Source: Myoxocephalus aenaeus
Taxonomy: Eukaryota > Chordata > Actinopteri > Perciformes > Cottidae
Direction: 5' to 3'
DNA length: 64,000 nt
Assembly: GCA_038501785.1 (NCBI GenBank)
Contig: JBAMJR010000499.1
Span: 475,001 to 539,000, forward strand
How positions within the stretch are numbered: the first letter of the stretch is position 1; the number at the start of each line of letters is the position of its first letter. The notes under the pieces were generated by a model, which saw only the letters and a list, made by a program, of their open reading frames with translations, did no database searches and was not told where the DNA came from. The translations under genes were made by a program, and so were the position numbers. This document shows positions 61,657-64,000 of the stretch, in pieces.

Positions 61657-62462
61657 GTTTTTCTTGATTTGTACCTTGTGACCTGATATAAAAGGGCCCC
61701 CTAATTAGGGGACCCTTTTACCCTCAACTGGTTTTATCACGCAAACCCCTGAGTGCCGATTCCCCTTTGAGGAACGTCACCGGTTCCGTTTGTTTCCGCG
61801 TGTCTGAACCCCTCCACGTGATGGGCCTAATTATGGGTTTTACCCTCGGCAACGAGCAGCCAGTCAGAGCTTTGAGTCCCGATGCATTCGTCTCTATAGG
61901 AGCTGTAGTGCTCCTACACCTCGGCACCGTGGAGATAAACCACACACACGTCTTGATTCCATATCCTCGTTGACGTTCAGTTTATCCCCAGAGGAACACC
62001 CACACCTCCAACACCAACATGTTGGTGAGCAAAGAGCCTTTTCCTTTCCAGTCAGTGAATCCTGCTTTGTTTTTGTGCGTTATGCATTCTATTGATTTCT
62101 GCCTCGGTACACAAAACACATTCTAGAGGTCATTACTGATAAGTGAGACATTTTGCAATCTTTACCCAATTTCTCTATTTTCAAATGTTGTTGTTTGGAT
62201 CGATGACTTCTGTGAACCTTTAAACATGTTTTAAAAGATGTCCGATCCACATTAGGTCTCAAAATAGTCTCTAAACAAATGCATATGCTTTAAGTGTAGC
62301 CCTTTAAACCCTCACCCTCACCCTAACCCTAAACCCTATTTATTGCTTGAGTTATGTATCAAATTTATATGTTTAATTTGATACATAACATGTTTGTTCT
62401 GTGTTTTTCTTGATTTGTACCTTGTGACCCGATATAAAAGGGCCCCCTAATTAGGGGACCCT
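61657..62462 (+). repeat. 60-bp direct repeats with TATA box and palindrome, 686 bp apart
   Basis: 61657-61716 and 62403-62462 differ at one base by eye. Each contains GATATAAAAGGGCCCCCTAA and a palindrome AGGGCCCCCTAATTAGGGGA. Between them lies no recognised gene, only a TAACCCTAAACCC-like stretch (62311-62340). They could be termini of an unidentified element. Confidence 0.7.
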
Positions 62463-62469
62463 AGGGCTC

Positions 62470-63375
62470 AATGTCATTTAACTTGCAGTTTTCTTCATTT
62501 AATTTGATCGTGTTACACACAGACTCGACATAATTACATTATTTGTCTTTCTTTCTTTTCTTTCTTTCTTTCTTTTGTTGTCTATCTCGTGCATATTTCA
62601 ATGTTCGGAATTTTGTAAAATTTTAAATATTATATAGGTGGAGGCTTCAAATAAACCCAGTTGGCTTTTTGTCTCTTCCTGCTCTGTAATATTCATTTTC
62701 TGTTATGATTTTTTTATTTTATTGTTTGAATTGTGCAAAATAAATAAATAATAAATAAAGATCTTTAACTTCGACTCTGCGATTCTTTACGCATCGCTAT
62801 CTACGTCTCCCGGGACACGGGGACCGGTAGCCCCGCCCCCATCACGCCGATGGTGCCGCCGCACGACGGAGCGGCGATTGGACTCGTTCCACCCGAGTCC
62901 AATCAGCGACGGCAGAAACAAACAAACAAACGGATTCACTCGTTCCGTCAGAGGCGGAACGAGACGCTTATCGGAGCTTCAGATAAAAACTCAAGCAAAA
63001 CTTCACCAAACGACAAACTTTCTTTCTCCACTCGTTTATTATTTCTCTACTTTTCGCTGCGAGTGATGTAACCGGTAAATGAAACGGGACGAGGGAGGAG
63101 ACTTCAGAGCCGAGTGGACCCTCCACACCCACAGAGTTTAACCCCGTGACCTCTGCAGGTAAGACGGCTCTCATCACCACATCCTCTCTTGCTCTCCGTT
63201 GAGTAGAAGAGGGGGCGGGGCAGTCAATTAATACCAGTTGCCATGGTAACTGGATGCTTCTGGTCGAGTGGGCTCGGCTCCGGGCGTCCTCGCTGTGTTT
63301 GTGTGTTTCTGCAGTCCGCTTGATTCTGAACATAATGCATTCATGAACTTCCTCAAAAGTAATCTCCTTTTTTGT
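62470..63375. other. Intron upstream of w1, no recognised feature
   Basis: A short (CTTT)n (62548-62575) and a GC-rich patch (62800-62960). No calcium-channel exon could be recognised on the minus strand. Confidence 0.5.
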
Positions 63376-63379
63376 GTTC

Positions 63380-63765
63380 GGTTCTGCTTCACTTTACCAA
63401 ATTCCACCTTTGCATTATATGGTGTATATCATCATATGGTGTATATCATTATATGGTGTATATCATCATATGGTGTATATCATCATATGGTGCTGCGGTT
63501 TAGAGGAGAGGTTTAAAGCTGCAGCTGCATCTTTCAGAAGAGATAATCATCCTGAAAGTGCTTCTTTTCTCTTTTTGACGAACCTGAAACTTTTTCATTT
63601 GTGCTGTGTGTCATCTTCATTTACTCGTAACCAGTAGCATCTCACAGGTGTTCTCTTTATTACAACACCAACATTATTCAAATAGCCCTTGTGGTTGCAG
63701 AGATACACTCTTTTTAGTCTGGGTACGACATTTCCGAGCGGATGCCTAAAACGGTGTTTTTAAAA
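63380..63765 (+). mobile_element. Dispersed element copy 4, with a different internal satellite
   Basis: The flanks match copies 2 and 3 (GTTCTGCTTCACTTTACCAA, GATAATCATCCTGAAAGTGC, AACACCAACATTATTCAAAT, GTGGTTGCAGAGATACACTC). In place of the 35-bp array it has about four copies of a 17-bp unit (ATATGGTGTATATCATC, 63417-63490). Confidence 0.8.
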
Positions 63766-63769
63766 GGTT

Positions 63770-64000
63770 CACTTGAGCTGGTTTCACGTGTGCGTGCTCC
63801 GTCTTTTTATTTAGCTCTTTCGTGCTAATCACATTCAAACTAATATGCATTTCCCGATAGTTTGAGCGATTAATTTTTTTTCCACCATAGGAGACAGCAG
63901 ATGCAGAAAGTTAGGTAATCCATGACAGTCATCCATCTGGTTTGTATTGGTTTGTATTGAGACCGCCCACCAGGCTCCCGGCTCCCGTAACCACCTCCAC
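63770..64000. other. Window end, no recognised feature
   Basis: The last 40 bases are GC-rich and could border an exon beyond the window, but no frame is supportable. Confidence 0.4.

Noticed and set aside
62305..62340. ACCCTCACCCTAACCCTAAACCC, an interstitial telomere-like stretch.
   Set aside because: Only two to three imperfect CCCTAA units; too short to claim telomeric origin.
63120..63170. Minus-strand CTTACCTGCAG acceptor-like site with a following open frame.
   Set aside because: No Cav3-like residues and no donor that would give phase 0 into w1.
63955..64000. Possible 3' edge of a further upstream cacna1i exon on the minus strand.
   Set aside because: GC-rich with a GTGGGC donor-like site, but no recognisable residues and the window ends.

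Overview
The window is teleost nuclear DNA, probably from a spiny-rayed (percomorph) fish. Coding exons are short, carry GT/AG splice sites, and are separated by introns full of (CA)n/(GT)n microsatellites, minisatellites, hAT-type and TA-target DNA transposons, a solo LTR and 3' stubs of non-LTR retrotransposons. The lineage call rests on the style of the introns and repeats; no species is claimed.

The only gene I can support is on the minus strand: the 3' half of cacna1i, the pore-forming alpha-1I subunit of the low-voltage-activated T-type calcium channel Cav3.3. Twenty-two coding exons (w1 to w22, 60904 down to 10253) join in one open frame of 3,888 nt (1,295 residues plus TGA). Every junction is phase-compatible with canonical splice sites. 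They encode the end of the II-III linker (w1-w3), domain III S1-S6 (w3-w10), the III-IV linker (w10-w11), domain IV S1-S6 (w11-w17) and the cytoplasmic C-terminus (w17-w22). Both pore loops present carry the aspartate typical of T-type filters (SKDGW in domain III, STGDNW in domain IV). The C-terminus (KDSLEG, DNLSGS, SLQTTLE, SLSLTSL) favours the Cav3.3 paralogue over Cav3.1 and Cav3.2. The promoter, domains I-II and the I-II linker lie beyond 64000.

Layout: 1-10252 is 3' flank with five minisatellite or microsatellite blocks, a nested hAT insertion in an inverted duplication, and possible 3' UTR close to the stop. From 10253 to 60904 lie the exons and repeat-laden introns. From 60905 to 64000 lies the intron before w1, with a TA-flanked MITE, a 60-bp direct repeat and a fourth copy of a satellite-bearing element.

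The most interesting signals are non-coding. (1) Exons w9, w13 and w18 are bracketed in the pre-mRNA by (GU)n just before the 3' splice site and complementary (AC)n just after the 5' splice site. (2) About 40 copies of a 73-bp repeat unit, in ten arrays on both strands, each hold a core closely resembling the vertebrate CTCF motif. (3) A dispersed element carries a 35-bp minisatellite in three copies and a different satellite in the same place in a fourth. (4) Several mobile elements can be delimited exactly by target-site duplications, one confirmed by an empty site within the window.
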